A stretch of 15,495 nt of DNA. It comes from DATDOY01 sp035293045. Lineage in GTDB: Bacteria; Actinomycetota; Acidimicrobiia; IMCC26256; JACPCJ01. Each line of letters opens with the position of its first letter. Positions within the stretch are counted from its first letter, which is position 1. Shown here piece after piece: positions 1-7,125 of this stretch. Under the pieces are notes generated by a model. That model was not told where the DNA came from and searched no databases. It worked only from the letters and a program-made list of their open reading frames with translations. The stretch spans positions 1-15,495 of the forward strand of contig DATDOY010000279.1 of NCBI GenBank assembly GCA_035293045.1. Reading direction: 5' to 3'. A program made the translations under genes and the position numbers.

Positions 1-419
1 ATGCCGTCGGGGCGCCGCCGCTACCGGCGGGATCGGGCTCCGGCCGGCGCATCGTCTACTCCAACTCCCGTCAGCGGGTGTGGCTGGTCGAGGCGAGCGG
101 CGTCGTCTCCCACTCGTGGCTCGTGTCCGGCCGGCGCGGCATTCCCGCCCCGGGGACCTACAGGGTGTTCTCGAAGTCGCCTTCGTCAGCGGCGGGCCCG
201 ATCGGCGGGCTTCGCCTCGGCCACATGGTGCGGTTCGCTCGCGGCCAGCGACTCGCCATCGGCTTCCACGCCATCCCCACTGCGCGCGGGCGGCCGATCC
301 AAGGCATCGACGAACTCGGCGAGTTCCGGAGCGCGGGTTGCGTCCGTCAGGATCCGCGCGACGCGGCCACCCTGTACGCGTGGGCGCCCATCGGCACCGC
401 GGTGGTCGTCACGCCGTGA
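1..419 (+). CDS. L,D-transpeptidase (YkuD domain), C-terminal part, 5' truncated by window edge
   Basis: The reading frame (codons starting at base 3) is open from the window edge to the TGA at 417-419, so only the C-terminal 138 or so residues are visible. Near the left end is a stretch reading RIVYSNSRQRVWLVEASG, typical of the first strands of a YkuD fold. The catalytic region follows: GFHAIP supplies the conserved His, and SAGCVR carries the nucleophilic Cys (codon 339-341), closed by LYAWAPIGTAVVV. Family members cross-link peptidoglycan stem peptides outside the membrane through 3-3 bonds, or attach proteins to them. The usual S-H-G-C has Ala in place of His before Gly, a variation seen in other members. 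Any signal peptide or upstream domain would lie outside the window. The gene is convergent with gcvPB, with only 13 bases between stops and no visible hairpin terminator. The family call is secure; the exact substrate is not known. Confidence 0.85.
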   Translation, partial: AVGAPPLPAGSGSGRRIVYSNSRQRVWLVEASGVVSHSWLVSGRRGIPAPGTYRVFSKSPSSAAGPIGGLRLGHMVRFARGQRLAIGFHAIPTARGRPIQGIDELGEFRSAGCVRQDPRDAATLYAWAPIGTAVVVTP

Positions 420-432
420 CCGGCTCTGACCG

Positions 433-1959
433 CTAGTCCTCGGCGCGCCAGCGCACCTTGAGGTCGCGGGCGGCCCGGGCCTCGTCAACTCGCGAGACGA
501 CGGTGGTTCGCGGAGCCGCCGTGGCCGCCTCGGGATCGGTCGCTGCCTCCTCGGCAATGCGCAGGAGCGCCTGCGCAATGGCCTCGACGGTCTGCGGGCT
601 CTCGGTCTCGGTCGGCTCGACCATGAGAGCCTCGTCGACGATCAACGGGAAGTACATCGTCGGCGGGTGGAACCCCTCCTCGATGAAACGCTTGGCCAGG
701 TCGAGCGCCTTGACTCCCGTCTCGCGCCTGATGCGCGCCGCAGACGCCACGAACTCGTGCATGCAGGGATCGTCAAAAGGAAAGTCGTAGGACCCGCGCA
801 CCCGCTCCTTGAGGTAGCGGGCGTTCAGCACTGCGGCGTCGGCGACCCGACGAAGGCCGGGGCCTCCGTATCCGAGGATGTATGAATACGCGCGCGCCAA
901 CACCATCGCGTTGCCGTGCCACAGGTGCATGCGGCCGATCGACTGCGCCGGCGTGAACCAGCGATACGTCTCGGCCTCGTCGTCGTGTCTCACAAGCGGG
1001 CCCGGAAGAAACGGTGCGAGCCGCTCGGTCACGGCCACCGGGCCCGCTCCCGGACCACCTCCACCGTGCGGCGTGGCGAAGGTCTTGTGGAGGTTCATGT
1101 GGACGATGTCGAACCCCATGTCGCCGGGTCGGACGACACCGAGGATGGCGTTCAGGTTGGCGCCGTCGTAGTAGAGGAGTCCGCCCACCTCGTGGAGGGC
1201 CGCAGCGATCTCGGTGATCTCTCGTTCGAAGAGCCCGAGCGTGTTCGGGTTGGTCAGCATCAGACCGGCGACTTCGTCATCGAGCAGGTCTCGCAACGCG
1301 GCGAGGTCGACAAGCCCCTGGGCGTTCGACGGAACGGTGACGGCTTCATACCCGCCGAGCGTCACCGAGGCGGGGTTGGTGCCGTGGGCGCTGTCCGGAA
1401 TCAGCACCTTGGTGCGGGGGTTCCCTTGCGACTGATGCCACGCCCGCATGAGCAGGAGTCCCGTCAACTCCCCCGCGGCGCCGGCGGCCGGCTGCAAGGT
1501 CGCCGCGGCCATTCCCGTGACTTCACAGAGCGCCTCGGTCAGGCCGTGCATGAGGGCGAGCCAACCCTGGATCTGACTCTCAGGTTGGGCCGGATGGCAG
1601 CCGACGAGCCCCGGCATGGCGGCGACGGCGTCGCACATCTTCGGGTTGTACTTCATCGTGCACGAACCGAGCGGATACGCGCCAAGGTCCACGGAATAGT
1701 TGCGGTGGCTGAGGCGCGACGCGTGGGCGACGAGGTCGCGCTCGGACACTTCAGGGAGGGCGACGGGCTCGAGCGCGAGGTGCTCGGCCGGCACCAGCTC
1801 CTCGGCCGCCCACTCATGGACGCCGGTGTTACGGAAGGACCATGCCCGGCGACCGGGAGCCGAGAGCTCGAAGATCGTCGGCTCTGCCTCGTGGCCGAGC
1901 AGGGGCGCCGACGCGGCGCGGCCCGCGCCGGGACTTTGGAGTGCGGGCGGGACGGTCAT
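433..1959 (-). CDS. gcvPB: Glycine dehydrogenase (decarboxylating) subunit 2, P-protein C-terminal half
   Basis: This 508-residue protein is the PLP-binding half of the two-subunit P-protein, which decarboxylates glycine and passes the aminomethyl group to the lipoyl arm of GcvH. The PLP lysine is K292 in NLHKTFATPHGGGGPG, a hallmark of the family. Upstream are the conserved YPLGSCTMKYNPK block (about 95-107), DSAHGTNPAS (189-198) and YDGANLN (264-270). Length fits GcvPB, which is usually near 490-510 residues. The start is ATG at 1957-1959, which overlaps the gcvPA stop as ATGA (1956-1959), so translation of the two subunits is probably coupled. It is the last gene of the gcvT-gcvPA-gcvPB run and its TAG stop lies 13 bases from the convergent transpeptidase gene. 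Identification is very secure. Confidence 0.96.
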   Translation of the reverse strand: MTVPPALQSPGAGRAASAPLLGHEAEPTIFELSAPGRRAWSFRNTGVHEWAAEELVPAEHLALEPVALPEVSERDLVAHASRLSHRNYSVDLGAYPLGSCTMKYNPKMCDAVAAMPGLVGCHPAQPESQIQGWLALMHGLTEALCEVTGMAAATLQPAAGAAGELTGLLLMRAWHQSQGNPRTKVLIPDSAHGTNPASVTLGGYEAVTVPSNAQGLVDLAALRDLLDDEVAGLMLTNPNTLGLFEREITEIAAALHEVGGLLYYDGANLNAILGVVRPGDMGFDIVHMNLHKTFATPHGGGGPGAGPVAVTERLAPFLPGPLVRHDDEAETYRWFTPAQSIGRMHLWHGNAMVLARAYSYILGYGGPGLRRVADAAVLNARYLKERVRGSYDFPFDDPCMHEFVASAARIRRETGVKALDLAKRFIEEGFHPPTMYFPLIVDEALMVEPTETESPQTVEAIAQALLRIAEEAATDPEAATAAPRTTVVSRVDEARAARDLKVRWRAED

Positions 1960-3302
1960 GGGGAGCAGGCCTTCTCGAACGCGGCGGCGAAGGCGTCGAT
2001 CTCCTGCCGCGTGCGCGTTTCGGTCACCGTGGTCAGGATGGCGTTCCCCAGCTCGGGGTAGTCACCGTCGAGCGCGATGCCCCCGAGGAAGCCCTCATCG
2101 GCGAGCCGGTCGAGCACCACCAAGGGCGAGCGCGGCACGCGATAGGCCTGTTCGTACAGCGTGGGAGCGCCGACGGCGGGCTCGACCCCGGCAATCATCG
2201 TGAGGCAGTCGCGCAGATAGCGAGCGCCGCGCGCACACTGGAGCGCCATTTCTCGGATTCCCCGCGGTCCTAGCCACGCCATGTGGAACGCCGCAGCGAT
2301 GGCGATGACCGTCTGGTTGGTGCAGACGTTCGACGAGGCCTTTTCCCGGCGAATGTGTTGCTCACGCGTCGACAGCGTCAACACGTAGGCGCGTCGCTCA
2401 TCGGCGTCGACCGTCTCGCCGACGAGGCGACCCGGGAGCCAGCGGCGAACGTAGGCGGCGTCCTTCACGGCGAAGAGGCCGACGTAAGGGCCGCCGAAGG
2501 ACATGGCGCTTCCGAAGGGCTGGCCCTCACCGACGGCGACGTCGGCTCCCATCGAGCCGACCGAACGGAGCAGTCCGCTCGCGACGGGATCGGCATACGC
2601 CACGAGCAGGGCGCCGTTGGACTCCGCGAGCCGGGCCGCCTCGCTGACATCCTCGAGGACCCCGAGGTAATTCGGGTAGGCGACGAGCAGGCACGCGGGT
2701 TCGGCGAGGTCGGCCGGCCATGCCGTCACCCCGTCCGCGAGCGGCGCCTCGGTGATGGCGAGGCCGGATCCTGCGGCGTACGTGTGGAGCGCGGCGCGTA
2801 CGTGAGGGTGGATCCCGCGCGACACGACGACATGCCGGCGTCCGGTGGCCGCGGCGGCGAGGTTGACGCCCTCGACGGCGGCCGACGCGCCGTCGTAGAG
2901 CGAGGCGTTGGCGACATCGAGGCCCGACAGGGCGCACAGCATCGACTGGTACTCGAACAGCGCCTGGAGGACGCCCTGCGCGAGCTCGGGCTGATACGGC
3001 GTGTACGACGTGAGGAACTCGCTGCGCGACGCCATCGCCTTGACCGCGCTCGGCAGCTCGTGCTCGTACGCGCCGCCGCCCGCAAAGCACACCAGGTCGG
3101 TTGCCGCGGCGCGGTTTCGCTGGGCGAAGCCGTCGAACGCGGAGATCACCTCCGACTCCGAGAGGCCTTCGGGGAGGTCGAGACCTCGGGCGAGGCGCAC
3201 GGCGTGGGGAATGTGGTCGTAGAGCTGACCGAGATGATCAAGGCCGAGGAATCCGAGCATGGCGTCGATCTCGGCGTCGGTATGGGGGACGTAGTCGGGC
3301 AA
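1956..3302 (-). CDS. gcvPA: Glycine dehydrogenase (decarboxylating) subunit 1, P-protein N-terminal half
   Basis: This 448-residue subunit pairs with GcvPB to form the glycine-decarboxylating P-protein of the glycine cleavage system in the cytoplasm. It opens with DYVPHTDAEIDAML, the family's usual YxPHT start, and contains FAGGGAYEHELPSAV, the SYTPYQPELAQGVLQALFEYQ block and NASLYDGASAAVE, all typical of GcvPA. I chose the TTG at 3300-3302. It lies just after an AGGAGT ribosome binding site that overlaps the gcvT stop, it gives the usual family length, and no ATG or GTG lies nearby in frame. The frame stays open much further upstream (to about 3809), but that part lies inside gcvT and does not resemble this family. 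The gap to gcvT is 7 bases and the 3' end overlaps gcvPB by ATGA, indicating one translational unit. Confidence 0.95.
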   Translation of the reverse strand: MPDYVPHTDAEIDAMLGFLGLDHLGQLYDHIPHAVRLARGLDLPEGLSESEVISAFDGFAQRNRAAATDLVCFAGGGAYEHELPSAVKAMASRSEFLTSYTPYQPELAQGVLQALFEYQSMLCALSGLDVANASLYDGASAAVEGVNLAAAATGRRHVVVSRGIHPHVRAALHTYAAGSGLAITEAPLADGVTAWPADLAEPACLLVAYPNYLGVLEDVSEAARLAESNGALLVAYADPVASGLLRSVGSMGADVAVGEGQPFGSAMSFGGPYVGLFAVKDAAYVRRWLPGRLVGETVDADERRAYVLTLSTREQHIRREKASSNVCTNQTVIAIAAAFHMAWLGPRGIREMALQCARGARYLRDCLTMIAGVEPAVGAPTLYEQAYRVPRSPLVVLDRLADEGFLGGIALDGDYPELGNAILTTVTETRTRQEIDAFAAAFEKACSP

Positions 3303-3309
3303 GGGACTC

Positions 3310-4386
3310 CTAGCGATGCACGAACGGCGGGTCGACGACCGTCGCCGGTTCCTTCTTATCGCGGATCTCAACCTCCACCGTGACTCCGGGCTCGCAGTCG
3401 GGCCGCAAGAAGGCGAGGGCGATCCCATGGTTGAGGGTGGGTGAAAAGTTGCCACTTGTGACGGCCCCCACCGGCTCGCCGTCGCACAGCACGCGGTACC
3501 CCTCTCGGGGCGGCCGACGGCCCTCGAGGGTGAGACCACGCAGGAGGCGGGCGACACCGGCGTCCCGCTCCGCGGCAAGCGCGCGAGAGCCCCGGAACGG
3601 GCCTTTGTCCCAGCCCACCACCCATCCGAGCCCCGCTTGCAGGGTCGTGATTCCCGGACCGAGTTCGTGGCCGTGGAGGGGGTATCCCATCTCGAGCCGC
3701 AACGTGTCGCGTGCGCCGAGGCCCGCCGGCGTGACGCCGGCCGCCAGGATGGCCCGCCAGAGTTCGACGGCCACCGACCCGGGCACGTACAGCTCGACGC
3801 CGTCCTCACCGGTGTATCCCGTGCCGCCCACGATCACCTCCGCGCCCGCGAACATCGTCGTGCCGACGCGGAATCGACCAACGTCGACCGCTTCGGGGAG
3901 GACCGCCTTCAGCCTCGTTCGGGCCTCCGGACCCTGGACGGCCAGAAACGACCGCGTATGGGTGACCTCGTCGACCGCGCCCCCGGGAACGGCCTCACGG
4001 AGGGCAGCGAGAGCGGGGTCGGTGTTGGAAGCGTTCGGGATCACGAGGAAGTCGTCGTCACCATCACCGGACGATGCGAGCCACCACACGATGATGTCGT
4101 CGACCACGTGGGCGTCCGCTTCGTCGAGCAGATGGGTGTATTGCGCCCGACCGGGCTCGACCTTGCGCAAGTCGTTGGTGAGGAGGCCTTGGAGGCCGTC
4201 GAAGGCCCCAGGGCCGCCGACCCGCACGTTTCCGAGGTGAGAGACGTCGAACACAACGGCCTGCTCCCGGCAGCGGCGGTGCTCTTCGAGTACGCCGTCG
4301 TACTGAAGCGGCATGTCCCAGCCGCCGAACGGCGTCATGCGAGCTCCAAGGGCTCGATGCTCAGCGTCGAGAATCGACCGCTCCAC
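3310..4386 (-). CDS. gcvT: Glycine cleavage system T-protein (aminomethyltransferase)
   Basis: The T-protein takes the aminomethyl group from GcvH, transfers the carbon to tetrahydrofolate and releases ammonia. The roughly 358-residue product has the family signatures in order: RMTPFGGWDMPLQY near the N-terminus, VFDVSHLG, LTNDL, the folate-binding GGTGYTGEDGVELY, LGARDTLRLEMGYPLHGHEL, and a C-terminal beta-barrel domain with GAVTSGNFSPTL. Two GTG starts are possible. GTG at 4384-4386 sits 8 bases after a strong GGGAGG (4395-4400) and is preferred. GTG at 4393-4395 would add three residues but overlaps that ribosome binding site, so it could only work as a leaderless start. A weak promoter-like sequence lies at 4402-4429. 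The gene is followed after 7 bases by gcvPA. Family identity is secure; the start is not. Confidence 0.95.
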   Translation of the reverse strand: MERSILDAEHRALGARMTPFGGWDMPLQYDGVLEEHRRCREQAVVFDVSHLGNVRVGGPGAFDGLQGLLTNDLRKVEPGRAQYTHLLDEADAHVVDDIIVWWLASSGDGDDDFLVIPNASNTDPALAALREAVPGGAVDEVTHTRSFLAVQGPEARTRLKAVLPEAVDVGRFRVGTTMFAGAEVIVGGTGYTGEDGVELYVPGSVAVELWRAILAAGVTPAGLGARDTLRLEMGYPLHGHELGPGITTLQAGLGWVVGWDKGPFRGSRALAAERDAGVARLLRGLTLEGRRPPREGYRVLCDGEPVGAVTSGNFSPTLNHGIALAFLRPDCEPGVTVEVEIRDKKEPATVVDPPFVHR

Positions 4387-4401
4387 AGTGGCCACCTCCC
4401 G

Positions 4402-4429
4402 AGCCTAGGGCCGGCATCGAGGGGGTCGA
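4402..4429 (-). promoter_or_regulatory. Weak candidate promoter upstream of gcvT
   Basis: On the minus strand TCGACC (4424-4429) and TAGGCT (4402-4407) are separated by 16 bases. TAGGCT fits the actinobacterial TANNNT -10 consensus, and TCGACC matches four of six bases of TTGACA. The -10 ends 6 bases before the GTG at 4395, the distance seen in leaderless genes. Such matches occur by chance in 65-bp spacers, so this is only a candidate. Confidence 0.28.
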
Positions 4430-4451
4430 GGAACGGGCAGACGGGGAACGC

Positions 4452-4874
4452 TCAGGCCGTTCCGGCCTCGTCGAACGGGGTCCCGGAGACGACGTCGTCG
4501 AAACGCAGCTCGGTGACCCCTTCGTCGTCAAGGACGTGTTGGCTCGGCGGTTCGAGGCCGTACTTGACGAGCAGGCGCAAGTAGTCGCGCTGATAGAAGA
4601 TTTTGACTTTGACGCCCGGGTACGACTCGCGAAGCCGTCGAACCTTGCGGTTCTTCTTTGTCACCAGCTTCTGATTCAGCGTGGTGATTTCGATGAAGAG
4701 GTCGTAGGCCGGCAAGTAGAAGTCGGGCGTGAATGCCTCCTGCGGCTTGCCCTCGCTGTCGGAGGTGAGGACGAACGTGCGCGGCTCGTAGTCCCACTCG
4801 ATGCCATAGAAGTCGAGCAGCTTCGCGAACTGTCGCTCCGAGTTGTGAGCGAAGCGAACGCGCTCGTGCGGCAA
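4452..4874 (-). CDS. Small PD-(D/E)XK nuclease-fold-like protein of unknown function
   Basis: I do not recognise a named family for this 140-residue protein. Its layout resembles a compact PD-(D/E)XK endonuclease or resolvase core: an N-terminal helix NSERQFAKLLDFY with E13, a strand ending WDYEP, then FTPDFYLP with D51, and YDLFIEITT with E62. Lysine-rich KLVTKKNRKVRR follows, then a strand VKVKIFY and a final YLRLLVKYGLEP helix. The usual E-x-K is E-I-T, with K69, K73 and K74 a few residues on. It may therefore be catalytically altered, use a displaced lysine, or simply bind nucleic acid. The start is TTG at 4872-4874, with GAGGAGG only about 2 bases before it. An ATC at 4887-4889 with better spacing is a less conventional option. 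It lies 17 bases after the Rv1830-like MerR gene and 65 bases before gcvT, so it is probably cotranscribed with the former. Confidence 0.75.
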   Translation of the reverse strand: MPHERVRFAHNSERQFAKLLDFYGIEWDYEPRTFVLTSDSEGKPQEAFTPDFYLPAYDLFIEITTLNQKLVTKKNRKVRRLRESYPGVKVKIFYQRDYLRLLVKYGLEPPSQHVLDDEGVTELRFDDVVSGTPFDEAGTA

Positions 4875-4891
4875 CGCCTCCTCGTTGATGC

Positions 4892-5440
4892 CTACCCTCC
4901 TCCGGTCGCCCGGACTTCGGCCTCCGCCGGGGTGCTCGGCACCGGGCGGGAATCGTGGGGATCGCCTGCGTTCTGAGAGGCGCGAGGCACGAACTCGTGA
5001 ATCTTGGCGTCCAGCTCGGCCTTCAGCGACGCCAGCGGCATGATGTTGAGGACGCCCTGGCCGCGCCGGACGAGATCGACGATCTCACCGTCGGTGTGCG
5101 CGAGCACGGAGTTGTTCCCTGCAATCACAAGACTCACGGAGGAGAGCTCCTCGCCGAGGTGCTCGCGTAGGTACTCGACCGCCCGTCGCGCCTGGCGGAG
5201 GGCGACGCCGCCGTCGAGCAGGTTCTTGATGACCTTCACCTCAACGAGATCGCGATACGAGTAGAGGCGCTGGGTTCCGCTCCCCCGGGCTTCCGCAACC
5301 GAAGCCCGGATCAGATTGGTGCGGGTCCAGTAGTCGAGCTGCCGGTACGACACCCCGACGATCTTGCAGACCTCAGGCCCGCGAAAACCCTCAGGATCGG
5401 CATCCTGGTGGGTGTCGCTACCGAGAGGAAGTTGGCTCAT
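4892..5440 (-). CDS. MerR-family transcriptional regulator, Rv1830-like
   Basis: This 182-residue protein has a MerR winged helix-turn-helix at about 19-90. GPEVCKIVGVSYRQLDYWTRTNLI is the recognition region, followed by GSGTQRLYSYRDLVEVKVIKNLLDGGVALRQARRAVEYLRE. A short effector-like domain follows (about 100-155, SLVIAGNNSVLAHTDGEIVDLVRRGQGVLNIMPLASL), then a charged tail rich in Pro, Asp and Ala. The pattern matches the actinobacterial Rv1830-type regulators found beside gcvB and the DUF151 gene. No metal-binding cysteine cluster is present, so it is not a metal sensor of the classical type. The ATG start at 5438-5440 follows TGGAG with 5-base spacing. A clear promoter lies upstream (5498-5526), so this gene likely heads a transcript continuing into the nuclease-like gene and possibly gcvT-gcvPA-gcvPB. 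The target genes are unknown; autoregulation or control of gcv is a reasonable inference. Confidence 0.88.
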   Translation of the reverse strand: MSQLPLGSDTHQDADPEGFRGPEVCKIVGVSYRQLDYWTRTNLIRASVAEARGSGTQRLYSYRDLVEVKVIKNLLDGGVALRQARRAVEYLREHLGEELSSVSLVIAGNNSVLAHTDGEIVDLVRRGQGVLNIMPLASLKAELDAKIHEFVPRASQNAGDPHDSRPVPSTPAEAEVRATGGG

Positions 5441-5470
5441 GGGTGCTCCAGGTTCTGGGCCGCGGATCGA

Positions 5471-5485
5471 CTCACACGAGTGTAG
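5471..5485. promoter_or_regulatory. Inverted repeat in the 5' leader of the Rv1830-like MerR gene
   Basis: The plus strand reads CTCACACGAGTGTAG: arms ACAC and GTGT around GA, with CT/AG flanks that pair if one base is skipped. It lies downstream of the -10 hexamer and upstream of the ribosome binding site, a place where a regulator could block transcription. The repeat is short, and its role as an operator is a guess. Confidence 0.3.
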
Positions 5486-5497
5486 TTACCGGCCTGT

Positions 5498-5526
5498 ACG
5501 CTACCCCCTACCGCGCGGACCGTCAA
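5498..5526 (-). promoter_or_regulatory. SigA-type promoter for the Rv1830-like MerR gene
   Basis: On the minus strand TTGACG (5521-5526) and TAGCGT (5498-5503) are separated by exactly 17 bases. This matches the primary-sigma consensus TTGACA-N17-TANNNT with five of six bases at -35. Transcription would start near 5491, giving a leader of about 50 bases before the ATG at 5440. It lies in the 93-bp gap after the channel gene stop, the only good promoter I see within the co-directional run. Confidence 0.7.
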
Positions 5527-5533
5527 CGCTCGC

Positions 5534-6619
5534 TCACCCAGGGGCGTTCTGGCGCTCCGAGCCTCGATCCCGACGCTCCACGTAGGCGTGGAGCCGGTCG
5601 AGTTGCTCGGGCGTCCCGATGGCGATGACGGTCATCCCCGGGTCCAAGAGGGTGTCGGGACCGGGATTCGTGACGAAGTGGTCGTCGCCGGATCGCAGCG
5701 CCAGCACGAGGGCGCCCGTGCGGTCGCGAATCTGCGCATCGCGGATGGACGAGCCCGCCACGCTCGCTTGATCGTCAATGCGAAACTCTTCGAGTCGGTA
5801 CGCGACGTCGCCAGAGCCGTGGACGACGACGTCCACGAAATCGGAAACCGCCGGCTGCAGGGCGAACGCCGCCATACGCCGAGCGCCGATCTCCTGCGGG
5901 TTGATCACACGATCCGCACCGGCGCGGAGCAGCTTGGGTTCGCTGACTTCAGCCCTCGCCCTCGCGACGATGTGGAGCGACGGTTCGAGAGCCCGCCCCG
6001 AGAGAACGATGTAGAGGTTGTCCGCGTCCGACGGGACTGCGGCGACCAGCGTCCGCGCTCGTGCGAGCCCGGCGCGGGCGAGCACCTCGTCGTCGGTGGC
6101 GTCGCCTTCGATCGTCGGGTAACCGGCCGTCGCCGCGTGCGCGGCCCGTTCCGCCTGATTGTCGATCACGACCACACCGATGGACGGATTCAGCAGCTTG
6201 GCCACCGTGCGCCCAACGCGCCCGTAGCCACAGACCACCGCGTGGCCGCTGAGTCCAGCGATCTTGCGCTCCATGCGGCGCCTCCCTATCCGGCCGATTT
6301 GGTCCTCTACGACGGTCTCGAAGAACGCTGTCACGGTGAAGAGGGTGGCCCCTACGCCGAACAGGATGACAAAGATCGTGAAGATCTTCGCTCCGTCGTC
6401 GAGAGGGTGAACCTCTCGAAAGCCCACCGTGGAGATCGTCAACACCGTCTGATACAGCCCGTCGATCAGTGAGAAGTTCTCGACAAGGGTGAACCAGCTC
6501 GTGCCCACCACGACGACGCCGGCGAGGATCGCGAACCCGATCGTGACCCGGTTCTCGGGCTCGAGGCGAAGGCGCGTGACTGGCCGGCGCCACCCCCGCC
6601 CGGTGCGGCTACGTGGCAA
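5534..6619 (-). CDS. Two-TM potassium channel with cytoplasmic RCK (TrkA-N/TrkA-C) domains
   Basis: The product (about 361 residues) is built like MthK-type channels. TM1 (about 27-45, TIGFAILAGVVVVGTSWF) is followed by a pore helix and selectivity filter TISTVGFRE (61-69), then TM2 (about 79-102). An RCK-N Rossmann domain starting GHAVVCGYGRVGRTVA (126-140) has the VVVID acidic end of strand two and an EGDATDDEVL segment. An RCK-C domain spans about 265-348. Such proteins conduct K+ and are gated by nucleotides or ions bound to the RCK ring at the inner membrane face. The filter is TVGF rather than TVGYGD. The start is uncertain. The only normal start codon in a sensible place is TTG at 6617-6619, inside the end of the DUF151 gene (11-base overlap), with GAGGA only 2 bases upstream. 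The frame remains open further upstream, but that part is the DUF151 gene read out of frame. Confidence 0.88.
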   Translation of the reverse strand: MPRSRTGRGWRRPVTRLRLEPENRVTIGFAILAGVVVVGTSWFTLVENFSLIDGLYQTVLTISTVGFREVHPLDDGAKIFTIFVILFGVGATLFTVTAFFETVVEDQIGRIGRRRMERKIAGLSGHAVVCGYGRVGRTVAKLLNPSIGVVVIDNQAERAAHAATAGYPTIEGDATDDEVLARAGLARARTLVAAVPSDADNLYIVLSGRALEPSLHIVARARAEVSEPKLLRAGADRVINPQEIGARRMAAFALQPAVSDFVDVVVHGSGDVAYRLEEFRIDDQASVAGSSIRDAQIRDRTGALVLALRSGDDHFVTNPGPDTLLDPGMTVIAIGTPEQLDRLHAYVERRDRGSERQNAPG

Positions 6620-7094
6620 AGTCCTCGGGGTGCACGTGGTCGAGGAACTCGCGGAACTGAGCGACCTGTTCCTCTTCGTCATCGGGCTCGAGGACGACGC
6701 CGACCTCCTCGAGCACGGCCTCGTCGGCGAAGATCGGAACGGGCTCCTGCTGGCGCACGGCGAGCGCGATGGCGTCGGACGGGCGGGAGCTGATCCGGTA
6801 GACCTCACCATGCTGCACGAGTTCGAGCTCGGCGTAGAACGTGCCGTCGCGCAGCTCGGTGACGTTGACCTGATTGAGCCGAATCTCGAGTTCCTTCCAC
6901 ACGGTCGTGACGAGGTCGTGGGTCATCGGACGTTGCGTCTCGATGCCTTGCAGCGCGTAGACGATTGCCGTGGCCTCGGGTTGGCCGATGAAGATCGGAA
7001 GGTGCCGACCGCCGGTCTCGAGTTCGCGGAGGAGCACGATGGGCTGATTCGTCGCCTGCTCGACCCGCACCCCCACTAGCTCCACCCGAATCAC
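6609..7094 (-). CDS. DUF151 / bifunctional nuclease (BFN) domain protein, Rv1829-like
   Basis: This 161-residue protein is a near full-length DUF151 domain: VELVGVRVEQATNQPIVLLRE at the start, then LPIFIGQPEATAIVYALQG, RPMTHDLVTTVWKELE, and SRPSDAIALAVRQQEPVPIFADEAVLEE. A short acidic tail (EPDDEEEQ) precedes a final helix. Plant and bacterial members have been reported as nucleases with DNase and RNase activity, but the role of the actinobacterial protein is not settled. The start is GTG at 7092-7094, behind an excellent AGGAGGTG ribosome binding site. The gene overlaps the K+ channel gene by 11 bases and follows hpt after a 110-bp gap. Its place beside two MerR genes and a GarA-like gene matches the mycobacterial Rv1827-Rv1830 order. 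Confidence 0.9.
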   Translation of the reverse strand: MIRVELVGVRVEQATNQPIVLLRELETGGRHLPIFIGQPEATAIVYALQGIETQRPMTHDLVTTVWKELEIRLNQVNVTELRDGTFYAELELVQHGEVYRISSRPSDAIALAVRQQEPVPIFADEAVLEEVGVVLEPDDEEEQVAQFREFLDHVHPEDFAT

Positions 7095-7125
7095 GGCACC
7101 TCCTCGCGCCCCGCGGTCTCACGCC

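Noticed and set aside
420..432. Bidirectional terminator between the convergent transpeptidase and gcvPB genes
   Set aside because: The gap is 13 bases and holds no inverted repeat or T-run.
916..2061. Plus-strand open frame of 381 codons antisense to gcvPB
   Set aside because: Composition and lack of motifs mark it as a shadow of gcvPB; it also runs into the gcvPA 3' end with no ribosome binding site.
2283..3383. Plus-strand open frame of 366 codons antisense to gcvPA
   Set aside because: It is a mirror of gcvPA codon structure, with no family resemblance.
3303..3809. N-terminal extension of gcvPA into gcvT
   Set aside because: The residues are Arg/Ser-rich out-of-frame translation of gcvT. 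A TTG with AGGAGT right after the gcvT stop gives the normal family length.
4387..4451. Glycine riboswitch upstream of gcvT
   Set aside because: The spacer is only 65 bases, too short for a glycine aptamer, and I see no conserved aptamer core or expression platform.
6620..6811. N-terminal extension of the K+ channel
   Set aside because: It is a Ser/Arg-rich out-of-frame reading of the DUF151 gene; the membrane segment starts only after 6619.
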